A stretch of 64,000 nt of DNA from Paraburkholderia bonniea (GCF_009455625.1 NZ_QPEQ01000001.1:186001-250000), one strand, 5' to 3'. Shown: positions 26,101 to 35,231, counted from the stretch's first letter. Numbers and translations are program-made. Notes: generated by a model not told the origin, from the letters alone.

Positions 26101-29100
26101 GAAGCGCGACGGCCTCGCCCGAGACGGTGCTGGCTACGCCGAGGCTGGTCTGTGAGGCGTGCTGCTCGCGGGTACTGGAGCCGTTGATGAGGCTGCCGCG
26201 TCGTGAGGCGGTGGCGGAGTCGGCGTTGTGCTGTTCGCGGGCTTCGCTGATGTAGACGTCGCCCGTGGCGGCAATAGTTGCTGCGCCGCTGCCTGCTGCC
26301 AATGAAGAACCGGTGAGCGTGACGTTGCCTTTGCCGGGGGCGGTGCTCACGGCCGCGAGTGTTGCGTTGCCGCCTGCGCGGATGTTCGTCCCGATGGTCT
26401 GTTCGTCGTAGCGGCGGTCGGTTTGCTGACGGGTTTTGTCGTCGGTGGCGATGTTGTTATAGGTCGTGGTGTTCGTGACGTTCGTTGCGCTCAGGTTGCC
26501 ACCGGCGATGGCGGCCAGGTCGCCACCTGCGTTGAGCGTCGCGCCATTGAGCGCCGTGTCGTTGCCACTCTGTAATGCGAGGCTTCCGCCTGAAGTGAGG
26601 GCGCTGGTCTGGTGCATCGTGCTGGAGGCTTCCCAGTGATGGTCGGCATGCTTTCCCAGCGACTGTGATGTGTCCGACTGCACGGTATCCACCGTGATGT
26701 CGTGGCCCGCTGTGATCTGCGCGTTGCCGCCTGCAGCGATGCCCGCACCGTGAACCGCAAGGTCATGGCCTGCCATCACCAGCAGGTCCCCCGTCGCAGC
26801 CATCGTGCCCTGTGCGCCGGGCAGGCTCTGGTTGACTTGGCTGTGGCCTGCGCTCGAATGGATGCCCACCGTATCCACCAGCGTCGTGTTCACGATGTCA
26901 TGTCCGGCGAGCACCGCGACGCGGTTGCCCGTGATGCGGCCTGACGCGTTCACCACGTCATGCGTCGCGGAAACCATGGTCGTGCCGGTGTCCATGCTGC
27001 TGCTGATTGCTCCACCCCGGTTCAGGATGTTAGTCGCGGCGATAACTGTCTGCGTGCCGCCCTTGATGACGCCAGCGTTCATCGCACTGCCCGTGGCGCG
27101 GATCTCCACATCATCGGCGGCGATTAGCGCTCCGGCCGGCTGCAGGTCATTCGCGTGCGTTTGCGCCAGATACACCACCGGTGCGAGCACCGTCTGCGTC
27201 GTGCCATCGGGCAGCGTCACCGTCTGGTTCACCAGCCAGACAATATCGCTGGTGAGCGCTGCCATCTGCGCGGCGCTTAACGCAAGGCCGGGTTGCAGGT
27301 TGAATGCCTGCGCAACACGCACGCCGCTGTTCATCAGCGCGCGGTATTCGTCCTCGTGGCTGGTGTAGCCCTGGAGATAAACCCGGCCGGTGAGCTGGGT
27401 GATCTGGTTGCGCACCTGCCGGGCTTCGTACACGCCATCGCCCAGACGCTTGATGGTTTTAGACGGGTCGAGCCCGAGTGCTCCCAGCATGTAGTCGCTG
27501 GAAATGAAGTTTGCGTAGCGCGTAAGGCGGGGGTCAGTAATGACCAGATATGACGCGCTGGGGGCGGAGTTAACGGTGTACAGCCCGCTCGATGGCAGGG
27601 TGATCGTCAGTGCGCCGCCAGGTCCGGCGATGGATTGCGGTGCATTCACCGTCTGTGTCTGCCCGGTGGCCAGATCAACCGTCTGCGTACCTGTGCCGCT
27701 GATGCCGCCCACGACGCCATTCGCCCCCAGCGTGCCACCGGTCGCGCCGGTGGCTGAACTGGTGGCCGTCACGTTTGTGTTGCTGATATCAGTCGCGCTG
27801 ATTTTTACAGCGTGGTTGGCGATGATCGTGCCACCCGTACCGCCAATAGCAACAGGCGTGAGCACCACCGATGGCTGTACCACCGGACCACGGTCACGTG
27901 CGATGTTCTCGTTCCAGGCGTAGGTCGAAACGATGTCCTGCTTCTGGTGCTGGTACAGCGTCTGGCCGGTGTTGTTGACCAGCGTGCCGCCGTAACTGCC
28001 GCTCGCCACCTCGCCAGTCGCGTCAGCACTGCCGATCTGGATTGAACCGCCTGCGGCCATCGCGCTGTGCAGGTTGTTCAGCGTGCCAACGTTGGCGAGC
28101 ACCATCTTGCCGCCCGCGATGATCTGCGCCTGCTGTGCCTGCGGGCCAGTGACCCTGTCCTGCTGGGTGGTGGTGGTCGTGTCGCGGGCGATTTCTACAC
28201 GCTGGTAGCCCTTGTGTGCGTCGTTGTGTGACGCGTATTCGGTTCCGGGGTCGTAGTTGATGTGCGGGTCGTAGCCGTCCCAGTAGCTGACGCTGAGCGT
28301 GCCGTCAGCGTTGGGGGTGAGCGTGTTGTAGTAGATCGTCAGTGGCTGGCCGTTGCGCTGTACGACCAGTGTGCGGTCTACCGCGTTCGGGCCGCTGGTT
28401 TTGGTAATGACATCAGTGCTACTGAACGTTTCATTCAGCGGATGGCGGTAGCCGTTGTCCCACATCGCCTGGGTGCAGTAGCCCCTGTCGGCGTTGCCGG
28501 TGGTGCAGGCGAGGTACTTGTCGCGCTTGGTCTGGTGAGACGTCGTCACACCGGTCGTGACGGTTTCGATGCTGGGTGCGGGGCGGGTGTTGGTCAGCGT
28601 CTGTGTGGCGATCTCGATCCTGCCCTGGGCTTCGATGGTGGACTGGTCGTTCGTCACCGAATGTGTGCGATGGATGAGCACGCCGTTTGCATCGCGCGTG
28701 CTGTCTGCGGCGAGGTTGATGTCGCCCAGACTGAAGAGGTTTGCGCCACCTGTGTGCGAAATCGCGCCTGGGGTGTACAGGTTCACGGTTGATGCCGCCG
28801 CGATGGCCGCCGCTGTGCCGCTGCTGGTGATGTACTGGCTGGCGTTCAGCGTAATGGTGTTGCCGATGATCGTTGCGGTGTTGAGCAGCGAGGTGCTGTT
28901 CGTCGTCACGCTATCGCCTTCGATGCGGCCTGCGTTGGTGATCGTGTTCAGCGCATTGAGCGTCGTGGTCGACGCGTTCAGGTGTGCGCCTGCCTGGTTG
29001 TCGAGGTTCGTGGCGTTCAGCGTGAGCGCGTTTACCGCGCCGAGCGTGCCCTGGTTCGTCAAGCGGCCCGCTGTCGTGAAGGTCAGGTTGTGGTTGGCCT

Positions 29101-32100
29101 GAATCAGGTTGCTGGCAGTGAGCGTGTAGTCGCCGTTGAGTGTGAGCGCGCCATCGTTCCCGGCGATGATCCGGCCGTCGCCGGTGAGCTGGTTTGCCGT
29201 GATGGCCAGGTCCTGTTCGCTGCCAATCGCGCCGTTCTGGTTTGCCAGTGTGCCGGTGTGGATGGAGACCGGGCCGCTGTCTGGATGTGCTGCGCTGGCT
29301 GATGAAGTTCGCTGATCGTTGCCGATGCGGCCTGCCGTGTTGTCGAGCGTGGCGGTGGTTAGCGTGATCGCGCCGTTGCCGTGCATCGAGCCGCCTGCAT
29401 TGATGAGCCGCGCATGGGGGCCGTTGAGCGTGACGCTGTTCGCGCCGGATAGTGTGGCGTTCGTGTTGTCTGCGAGCTCGGCGATCTCAAGCGTCAGGTC
29501 ATGGCCGGATATGAGCTGGGCACCGCTGGTGTTCAGCAGCGTGTCTGCGTGCACGCTCACGTCACCATTGCCGCCGATGGTGCCTGCGCCAGCAACACCG
29601 CCTGCGTTGCTGTTCGTGATGGTGGCCGCGCTGAGCGATGTCGTACCTGATCCGGTGTTGGCAATGCGTCCGTTTGTGTTGTCGAGGGCTGTGGCGGTGA
29701 GGGTCAGTGTTGACGACCCACCGCCTGCTTCAATCTGTCCACCGGTGTTGTCGATGGCGTCCTGTGCAGACACGGAGACGGTGCCGCTTCCCTGGATCAG
29801 GCCTGCGCGGTTATCAAGCGTGCTGGCGGACTGCAGCATCGCTGAGCCGCCTGCGGTGATCGTGCCGCCTGCATTGCTGATGCGGTTGCCCGACACCGAT
29901 ACGTTGCCGTTGCCACCGATCAGGCCATTGGCGGTATTCGTTATTGCGCCGCTGGCGGTGACAGTGGTGATGCCGGTGCCGCTGTTCGAGAGGGTGCCGC
30001 CATCGTTGGCGAGCGACTGTGCGGTGACCGACAGCGTGCCGTCCGCCTGGATCGTGCCACCTGTATTGTTCAGGATGCCTGTACTTGTTAGTACCACATT
30101 TCGTGCACCGGCATAGCCGCCCGCGCGGTTGTCTAGCGAGCCCGTATCAAGCGTTATGTGACGCTGTGCGGCCAGCTTGCCGCCGCGATTCGATACCGCG
30201 TCTGCGTGGATGTCGAGTGCGCCATTCGTTGCCAGCGTGCCGCGGTTGTTTGACAGGGTGCCTGTGGTGACTGACAGCGTGCCGGTGCCAGCACTGCTTA
30301 ACCTGCCGCCGTCGTTGACCAGCGCCGCAGCATTGAGCGCGAAGTTGTCGCTGTTGCTCTGGAGCGTGCCGGATGTGTTGTCGAGTGTGCCGCTGACATC
30401 AAGCGTCGTTGTGCCGGTGCCGGTTTGTGTGAGGTTGCCGCCGTGGTTGATGAGGTTCACCGTATGCAGCGTGAACTGGTCTGCGCTGAGGTTGCCGTGG
30501 CGGTTATCGATGGTCGCGGCCGTCAGTGTCGCAAGATGACCGGCCGTGATGGTGTTTGTATTTGTCAGCGTTGAACCAGCGCTCAGCGTGAGATGGCCGT
30601 TTGCCGCCAGCGTGCCGCTGCTGAACAGTGTCTGCACTGCGTGGGCAATCAGCGACTGCACGGCGGTAATCGAACCAGCGTTCACGACCTGTCCGGCCTG
30701 CACGGTCACATTGCCGTTGCCGCCAATGGTGCCGGTGGTGCTGCCTGTGCCACCTGTACCACTTGCATCACCCGTGCCGCCCGTGCCGTTGTTTAACAGG
30801 CCGCCAATCGCCAGCGTCAGCGCATCCGCCCCCAGCGCGGCAACATGACCACCGGTGTTGTCGAGTGAACCGGCATTGACAGAGAACGCACCTGCGGCCT
30901 GCAGCGTGCCACCCTGGTTCTGCAGGCCATCGGTAGTTGAAACTTCAAGCGTGCTGCCCGAACGTATCTGGCCGTTGCGGTTGCCCAGTACACCCGCTGT
31001 GATGGCCAGCGCACCATCCGGGGACAACACCCCGTTGTCGTTCGTCAGCGTCCCGGCTGCGTGCAGGTTTAGCGCGCCACCTGATGTCGTGGTTGCACCT
31101 GACAGGTTCAGATCGCCACCGCTGGCGCGCAGGGCCAGCGTGCCATTGGCCGAGGTGCGGCTGTCCGCGAGATTGAGCGCCGCGCCATTCAGCGCAGCAT
31201 TCCCGCCCGCGGCATTGCGGCCGGTCGCACCCAGCATGCCATTGCTTAGTATCACCAGGTCACCAGCGTGCGCGAGGCTGCCGTCGCTGTTTACACCAGC
31301 GCCAAGCGTGCCCGTCGATGCCACGCTGCCTGCATGGATGACGGTGTTCTGCCGCGCGGCGAGCATGCCGCTATTTGTCAGCGTGCCAGCGGTGCTGACG
31401 CTGAGATTCTGTTGCGCATAGGTGGTGCCACTGTGCTCGATGCCTTCGCGTGCAAAGAGACTGAGATTGCCGCTGGCATTAGCCTGTCCGGCAAGAACCA
31501 GCTTGCCTTCGGTGGTCAGCGTTAACTCACCCGCCTGCGCCGCGAGCACACCCTGAGTAGACACCCCAACGCCATGCTCATTGCCAACCAGCATGATCCG
31601 GTTCGCGTACATCCCGCCTAACTGGCTCACGTCGATCGAAACACCCGGCACCGGGCCATCACCCGCGATAGCCGTTGCACCGAGCGTGTCGTGATCGACG
31701 GCATTTGCCCCCGTGATGACGTTCAGGTTTTTAGCGTAGATCGCCGCGTTTGCCTGCACGGCGCGCGTAATCAGATCGACCTGATCGGTCGCCCCAGCGA
31801 TCAGCCCGGCACCCTCGATGCGGATATGGCCGCGGCTCACGCTAAAACCCGCAAGCGAGCCATCCGGCGCGAAGTTCGGCGTGCCAGTGCTCAGAATCGC
31901 ACGCGACGTATTGATAAAACCACCGCCATTCACGCTAATACCCGAGCCATTCGCAATCACGACTTCGGCACGCGGCCCCGCCACTTCGAGATACCCGTTG
32001 ATCTGGCTCGCCGCACGGCTGTTAACCTGATTAACGATGACCCGCGCAGACTGGCCAGGCCCGAAGTTAGGATTCCCGTTGATCAAACCCGCCTGCTGCG

Positions 32101-32512
32101 TCTGCACGACCACTGGCGAGTTGTTCAGAATCGCACCACGCCGGGGCACATCGAACTGGCCATAGGTATTCAGCGACACCCCGGCACCCGAAGGCCGGTT
32201 GAGGTTCACCTGGGGCAAACCGTTTTGCGTTTGTACGACCGACGGCGAATACACCCCACCCGGAACAATCTGCGCACCCGACCAGACAGGCAGGGTGCCG
32301 AGCAGCACGAGCGTAGCCAGTGCGGCAGGACGAAGTGCAAACGTGACTGGCCAATGTCCTGCACCTGAAGTGCCCGCCACGTTTGCCGTAGCACCGTAAC
32401 AGCCCGTCCTGACTTGCTGCGTTTGCTGAATGTTGGCCGTGGTGCCCGCTTTAACCACGGCATGTCTCGCTCTCAGACGGCTGAACAGAAGTCGTTTATT
32501 GCTGTGTTTCAT
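23171..32512 (-). CDS. cdiA: CdiA/TpsA contact-dependent inhibition exoprotein (3113 aa)
   Basis: Order: extended signal peptide region (MKHSNKRLLFSRLRARHAVV) and a signal ending near residue 80; TPS/haemagglutination activity domain (residues ~82-300, with NGNPNFGPGQ and NGSGISVNGGGFINTSRA); long Gly/Asn/Thr-rich beta-helix repeats; FHA-type repeats (~1900-2650); PT region ending in VENN near residue 2922; and a 192-residue C-terminal region from there. The toxin end contains RIDVENPNPGQRPGQIHYQ and KYLYDP, with one conserved His, which looks like a small RNase but is not firmly assigned. It is translationally coupled to cdiI. A TpsB (CdiB) transporter is needed for export, but none is encoded nearby. 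Confidence 0.93.
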   Translation of the reverse strand: MKHSNKRLLFSRLRARHAVVKAGTTANIQQTQQVRTGCYGATANVAGTSGAGHWPVTFALRPAALATLVLLGTLPVWSGAQIVPGGVYSPSVVQTQNGLPQVNLNRPSGAGVSLNTYGQFDVPRRGAILNNSPVVVQTQQAGLINGNPNFGPGQSARVIVNQVNSRAASQINGYLEVAGPRAEVVIANGSGISVNGGGFINTSRAILSTGTPNFAPDGSLAGFSVSRGHIRIEGAGLIAGATDQVDLITRAVQANAAIYAKNLNVITGANAVDHDTLGATAIAGDGPVPGVSIDVSQLGGMYANRIMLVGNEHGVGVSTQGVLAAQAGELTLTTEGKLVLAGQANASGNLSLFAREGIEHSGTTYAQQNLSVSTAGTLTNSGMLAARQNTVIHAGSVASTGTLGAGVNSDGSLAHAGDLVILSNGMLGATGRNAAGGNAALNGAALNLADSRTSANGTLALRASGGDLNLSGATTTSGGALNLHAAGTLTNDNGVLSPDGALAITAGVLGNRNGQIRSGSTLEVSTTDGLQNQGGTLQAAGAFSVNAGSLDNTGGHVAALGADALTLAIGGLLNNGTGGTGDASGTGGTGSTTGTIGGNGNVTVQAGQVVNAGSITAVQSLIAHAVQTLFSSGTLAANGHLTLSAGSTLTNTNTITAGHLATLTAATIDNRHGNLSADQFTLHTVNLINHGGNLTQTGTGTTTLDVSGTLDNTSGTLQSNSDNFALNAAALVNDGGRLSSAGTGTLSVTTGTLSNNRGTLATNGALDIHADAVSNRGGKLAAQRHITLDTGSLDNRAGGYAGARNVVLTSTGILNNTGGTIQADGTLSVTAQSLANDGGTLSNSGTGITTVTASGAITNTANGLIGGNGNVSVSGNRISNAGGTITAGGSAMLQSASTLDNRAGLIQGSGTVSVSAQDAIDNTGGQIEAGGGSSTLTLTATALDNTNGRIANTGSGTTSLSAATITNSNAGGVAGAGTIGGNGDVSVHADTLLNTSGAQLISGHDLTLEIAELADNTNATLSGANSVTLNGPHARLINAGGSMHGNGAITLTTATLDNTAGRIGNDQRTSSASAAHPDSGPVSIHTGTLANQNGAIGSEQDLAITANQLTGDGRIIAGNDGALTLNGDYTLTASNLIQANHNLTFTTAGRLTNQGTLGAVNALTLNATNLDNQAGAHLNASTTTLNALNTITNAGRIEGDSVTTNSTSLLNTATIIGNTITLNASQYITSSGTAAAIAAASTVNLYTPGAISHTGGANLFSLGDINLAADSTRDANGVLIHRTHSVTNDQSTIEAQGRIEIATQTLTNTRPAPSIETVTTGVTTSHQTKRDKYLACTTGNADRGYCTQAMWDNGYRHPLNETFSSTDVITKTSGPNAVDRTLVVQRNGQPLTIYYNTLTPNADGTLSVSYWDGYDPHINYDPGTEYASHNDAHKGYQRVEIARDTTTTTQQDRVTGPQAQQAQIIAGGKMVLANVGTLNNLHSAMAAGGSIQIGSADATGEVASGSYGGTLVNNTGQTLYQHQKQDIVSTYAWNENIARDRGPVVQPSVVLTPVAIGGTGGTIIANHAVKISATDISNTNVTATSSATGATGGTLGANGVVGGISGTGTQTVDLATGQTQTVNAPQSIAGPGGALTITLPSSGLYTVNSAPSASYLVITDPRLTRYANFISSDYMLGALGLDPSKTIKRLGDGVYEARQVRNQITQLTGRVYLQGYTSHEDEYRALMNSGVRVAQAFNLQPGLALSAAQMAALTSDIVWLVNQTVTLPDGTTQTVLAPVVYLAQTHANDLQPAGALIAADDVEIRATGSAMNAGVIKGGTQTVIAATNILNRGGAISSSMDTGTTMVSATHDVVNASGRITGNRVAVLAGHDIVNTTLVDTVGIHSSAGHSQVNQSLPGAQGTMAATGDLLVMAGHDLAVHGAGIAAGGNAQITAGHDITVDTVQSDTSQSLGKHADHHWEASSTMHQTSALTSGGSLALQSGNDTALNGATLNAGGDLAAIAGGNLSATNVTNTTTYNNIATDDKTRQQTDRRYDEQTIGTNIRAGGNATLAAVSTAPGKGNVTLTGSSLAAGSGAATIAATGDVYISEAREQHNADSATASRRGSLINGSSTREQHASQTSLGVASTVSGEAVALRAGHDLTLQGSQVAGTNDVTLAAQGNVNLTTAQDTYATQNGYRKHEYGFLSGLNPLNQLDGGLQGYSIGTRKTTQTQQDTQVLHTGSTAGSLNGNLTLIAGNQLHLTGSTLHAGQDVNLAGQRVTLDATHNTTTHKQQHTFSQTGITAGLSSPVLAAAQTANQMRHDVQQSRNSAGNDTRLTALAAATTGLAGKNAYDAIASNPAQAGGIGLNLSLGTSHSHSNTSESLNTAVGNTVSAGHGVRIVSGSDLDISASEITARRDALLHAQGAINLQAAQNTSRTRNDNSASSGSIGVTLGLGQSNGISFQAGVSGTQGHGNSSAASWTPTHVNAGNTLTLHSGGDTTLSGASAAGQRVIADVGGNLNLHSVQDTRHDDAKQTSGGISVSVCVPPICYGTSSVSGNFSQNRLNSDYASVAEQSGIKAGEGGFQIQVGGNTDLRGAYIAGSADTAKNTLTTATLTHSDIQNHAEYHGSSVGLSGGYGGNGGNGGNGGDIGKTQQGTATNVNPVPGTTLPDSDGVSLAPPIVMGTSGEADASSKSAISGGVIHLTDGEKQQTLTGQTAGETVASISRDTSNTSGALAPIFDRNKIEAGFDITSQFVNQLGTFVNNRAKEADAATTAAHDPSLSAEQRAQAQQKASQINAEWGPGGSYRRVITALGVAAGGNVTGSAGQFAVNATVNYVQGLAANEVKRLADGMQSESARAALHGIVGCAGAAASRQGCGAGALGASVSSVLGSLMGSTTGMSAQDRQARENLVTSLVAGIATVSGANAATTVSAGLTEVENNQVALPPPGPLVFPLGSGLPPFKLPGYRPEQAQKGDGVIADPATQLDPTIMAGALVTPAGSKLIEEIFKPVGGAVDAIAGLVDFVFTQVGRDSGKEANTGSEILGENGAQFASKTIWKGEEKERIDVENPNPGQRPGQIHYQDNKGNKYLYDPSTNSFPGAPNSVNKLLSKSAFNSAIKKALNQYLGEK
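23583..24012. repeat. ~430-bp PT-VENN repeat (mate at 22167-22596)
   Basis: Copy inside the active cdiA. Left of 23583 (C-terminal side) the two modules are unrelated; right of 24012 only this copy continues into full cdiA. Confidence 0.92.
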
Positions 32513-33003
32513 CTGGTCTCATTCGTTTTACTAATCTTTAATGAGCGGCAATTTAGCGCCAGATGAATCAGAGGATTTGGGTTAACACGCTTTTTTGAGC
32601 GAAATACAACGCTTTTAGACAAATCAGATTACGCTTATCGAGCATTTTATGAATCTGCGCTAGAGCAGGAAAAGAGCGCGATTTGGAAGGGGGAATAACC
32701 TGAGCTTGCGCGAACGTAGCATCACCCCCGTGCTCGCAAAAATCGGCGCACCCCACGGCAGCAGACTCGGCAGCGAACTCGGCAAAACACGTTGACCAGT
32801 CGAGCGTTCAATTACCCCGCTCCACTCGTTTCGACACCTGAAAATTCGCTATAAACACGACGCTCATATCCACGAGGCTTTCCTCTCGTTAGCCTGCACC
32901 TTGATTTGCCGGACCCGCCTCAAGCCCTGGTTTAACTAATTTCGCAACAGTTGCTTAGTCGTTTCCGTAACAGCATTGTGGTTACGCCAGCCCATACGGC
33001 GGC
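32513..33003. other. Promoter-containing gap between cdiA and mazE-like gene
   Basis: About 490 bp without a gene. The first ~100 bp upstream of cdiA is AT-rich and must carry its promoter; a weak -35-like ttgccg about 15 bp before taaaac can be seen on the minus strand, not a strong call. The rest is unremarkable. Confidence 0.4.
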
Positions 33004-33016
33004 ATAACATGGTTAT
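33004..33016. promoter_or_regulatory. ATAAC-N3-GTTAT palindrome, probable antitoxin operator
   Basis: A perfect 5-bp inverted repeat with 3-bp spacer, 12 bp before the MazE-like ATG. MazE/AbrB-type antitoxins bind palindromes at their own promoter, so this is a plausible autoregulatory operator. Confidence 0.45.
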
Positions 33017-33028
33017 TACGATGAACTC

Positions 33029-33283
33029 ATGAAAACAACTATTCGCAGAATGGGAAATTCGCAGGGCGTGTTAATTCCAAAGCCTGTTCTTGCTCAATTA
33101 GGTCTGGAAAACGAAGTGGAAATGGAAATGGAGGTGGAAAACGACACGATTGTGCTTCGACGCCCTCGTCATAAAGCCCGCGAAGGTTGGGCTGAGGCAA
33201 GCGAGGTGCTTGCGCAGACAGGAGGCGACACGCTGGTGATGGGGGAGTTTGGTAACACGGAAGACGCGGAGCTTGCATGGTAG
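33029..33283 (+). CDS. MazE-like antitoxin (SpoVT/AbrB domain)
   Basis: 84 aa. N-terminal AbrB swapped-hairpin fold: TTIRRMGNSQGVLIPKPVLAQLGL and VEVENDTIVLRRP. The acidic C-terminal tail is the part that would hold a MazF toxin. The adjacent toxin gene has been lost except for its first ~12 codons, so this is an orphan antitoxin. It may still repress its own promoter or neutralise MazF proteins from other loci. Confidence 0.85.
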   Translation: MKTTIRRMGNSQGVLIPKPVLAQLGLENEVEMEMEVENDTIVLRRPRHKAREGWAEASEVLAQTGGDTLVMGEFGNTEDAELAW

Positions 33284-33312
33284 TGCGCGGCGAAATTTGG
33301 CTCGTCGCACTA
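33277..33312 (+). pseudogene. MazF toxin remnant (first ~12 codons)
   Basis: ATG 33277 overlaps the end of the antitoxin gene, as in mazEF operons, and reads MVVRGEIWLVAL, the usual MazF N-terminus. After about 33312 similarity is lost and the sequence runs into the 3' flank of the hydrolase gene. The toxin was deleted, leaving the antitoxin alone. Confidence 0.65.
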
Positions 33313-33338
33313 ACTAACGCTCAGAACCAGGCAGCCGC

Positions 33339-34895
33339 TTATTCCCGGCCAGCGAACGCGTGCCTCTCAACGGGACCCGAACCGCGCTTGTTATCGGCTG
33401 GGGCAGCCACCACGCTATTGCGCGAATCCTGATCCTGGTTCCAGACCACCGCGTCATTCACCGCATACAGGCGGCAAGCGCCCGCGTTTTGCTGCTCGCA
33501 ATTCTTGACGGCCACCGCCATCGGATCATCGCCACCCTCGGCCCATGACCACGCGCCAGCATCCGACACCGCGAACGCGCGGCTTGGATACTGGCGCAAA
33601 AAGTTGCGGTAGCCCGCGCGGCCCGCGTCATCGAGAAACGGCACCGCATCGACGGCATCCAGACGGGCATAGCCGCTGGGCGGCGGCAACGCGGGATCAG
33701 CCACGCGATACAGCACACGTGTAGGCATGCCCGCTTGCGCGAGAAAGGCTTCGACAGGTGGCCACCAGAGACGCACACCATCGCGGTCGCCCGCCAGCCG
33801 GTGCGCGTCGTTCTTGTAGCGGCCAATATCGACCCGCACCGCCGCCGGCCCACCCTGGCCGGCAAACGCAACATACATTCGCGTCACCAGCTCCGCAGGC
33901 CAGACCAAATCGTTCTCGCCATACAGCCACAGCGACGGCACACGAGCCGCTGCGCCATAACGGCCGAAAGCGTCCACCAAGTTGTCCTGCCAGTGGCGGC
34001 ACGCATCCTGACGCAGCCCTCCGGCGAAATTCAGCAATGCCCGCACGCCGGGTGCCGCCAGCTCGCCATAGGCAATCGTCGCCAGACCACCATGCGAGGT
34101 GCCCGCCACCGCGATATGTTGCGCATCCACGTAAGGCTGCTGCGCCATGAAGCGCACCGTCGCGGCCACATCAGCGGCCTGCCCGAGGCCATTTCTGGCG
34201 ACATCGCACCCGTCTTGCTGATATTCCCCCCCAGAGTGGGCAAAGCCACGGCGGTCAGGCGCGATCACCGCATAACCCCGGCGCACGAATTCACGAGCAA
34301 ACGTAAGCGGCTCGCTGCGCGGCTGCAAACGCGGATTGCCCGCGATCTTGCCGTGGTTAAACACCATCAATGGGAACGGCCCTGGACCATCGGGTTTGTA
34401 CAGCGTGGCTTCGAGTGTGATCTGGCCTGATGCATCGGCGGCATCGGTGACATCTGCTGCATCGGTGGGGATGCGGATCACCTGAGCATTGAGCGATGCC
34501 GTGGGCAGCCAGGCATCGTCATTGAGCGCGAGACGCGGTACCTCGGCCCGCGCCAGCGGGCCCGGCTGCGTTTGCGTTTGCGTTTGCGTTTGCGTTTGCG
34601 TTTGCGTTTGCGTTTGCGTTTGCGTTTGCGTTTGCGTTTGCGTTTGCGTTGGCGTTGGCGTTGGCGTTTGCGTTGGCGTTTGCGTTGGCGTTTGCGTTGG
34701 CGTTTGCGTTGGCGTTGGCGTTGGCGTTGGCGTTGGCGTTGGCGTTTGCGTTGGCGTTTGCGTTGGCGTTTGCGTTGGCGAAACCACCACCGCAGGCACC
34801 ACCGCAACAGCGTGAGCGCACGGCACAGCCAGCAACACTGCTGCACACATTACCCGGCACCCCGTGAGCGCTTGACTGAACATCATGTACTGCAT
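33339..34895 (-). CDS. Exported alpha/beta hydrolase (dienelactone hydrolase-like) with (P/Q)T linker
   Basis: About 518 aa from ATG 34895, giving a signal peptide (cleavage near AHA). A ~70-residue linker of Thr alternating with Pro or Gln follows, encoded by a hexanucleotide repeat. The catalytic domain has HGKIAGNPR, APDRRGFAHSGG, the nucleophile elbow GTSHGG, LYGENDLVWP (acid) and a likely His in NDAHRLAGD. It is probably a periplasmic or outer-membrane-associated esterase; the substrate is unknown. The longer frame to 35072 is rejected because it would bury the signal peptide. Other starts at 34886 or 34883 are possible. Confidence 0.82.
   Translation of the reverse strand: MQYMMFSQALTGCRVMCAAVLLAVPCAHAVAVVPAVVVSPTQTPTQTPTQTPTPTPTPTPTPTQTPTQTPTQTPTQTPTPTPTQTQTQTQTQTQTQTQTQTQTQTQTQTQPGPLARAEVPRLALNDDAWLPTASLNAQVIRIPTDAADVTDAADASGQITLEATLYKPDGPGPFPLMVFNHGKIAGNPRLQPRSEPLTFAREFVRRGYAVIAPDRRGFAHSGGEYQQDGCDVARNGLGQAADVAATVRFMAQQPYVDAQHIAVAGTSHGGLATIAYGELAAPGVRALLNFAGGLRQDACRHWQDNLVDAFGRYGAAARVPSLWLYGENDLVWPAELVTRMYVAFAGQGGPAAVRVDIGRYKNDAHRLAGDRDGVRLWWPPVEAFLAQAGMPTRVLYRVADPALPPPSGYARLDAVDAVPFLDDAGRAGYRNFLRQYPSRAFAVSDAGAWSWAEGGDDPMAVAVKNCEQQNAGACRLYAVNDAVVWNQDQDSRNSVVAAPADNKRGSGPVERHAFAGRE
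34568..34780. repeat. Hexanucleotide tandem repeat, about 35 units
   Basis: Units of tttgcg or ttggcg on the plus strand, coding (Q/P)T on the minus strand inside the hydrolase linker. The period is a multiple of three, so slippage changes linker length but not frame. Confidence 0.95.
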
Positions 34896-35231
34896 TCCCG
34901 CGTTAAAACGGCCGACGGCCCGATAGCACCATGGCACGGCCAAAGCACAAACAGAGGAAAACACCGGATGAAACCAGCGCTGATGGCTGACAGGACACGC
35001 TTTCCCGCGGTGCAAGCGCATGCTCCCGGCTGGCTGGAGGCGATCCTCGCACGGCAATCCGGCTCGGCACAATCAAGGAGAACCCGTGGGCCAGCGCCCA
35101 GCATGGCCCGCCAATTCCGTTGCAACAACCTCGCCCTGGCAGCAGTCCAACCTGCATGTGGGCTCTGCGCGTCCCGCCACCCGGAACGCGCGGCACAGAG
35201 CTTCACCCCACCCTCAAGGAGGCACGCAATC
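34896..35231. other. Divergent gap hydrolase / lipoprotein
   Basis: No established gene. A possible 49-codon ORF starts at GTG 35086 with aaggag upstream and its TGA overlaps the lipoprotein ATG (ATGA); it is compositionally ordinary and unsupported by any family, so I do not call it. Confidence 0.35.

Noticed and set aside
30593..32368. Many plus-strand ORFs opposite cdiA
   Set aside because: They are antisense shadows of a GC-rich, repeat-rich gene with strong codon bias; no motif or start signal supports them.
13426..32512. CRISPR array or prophage as explanation of the repeats in the island
   Set aside because: Repeats are long coding blocks, not short spaced units, and no cas, integrase or phage structural genes are present.
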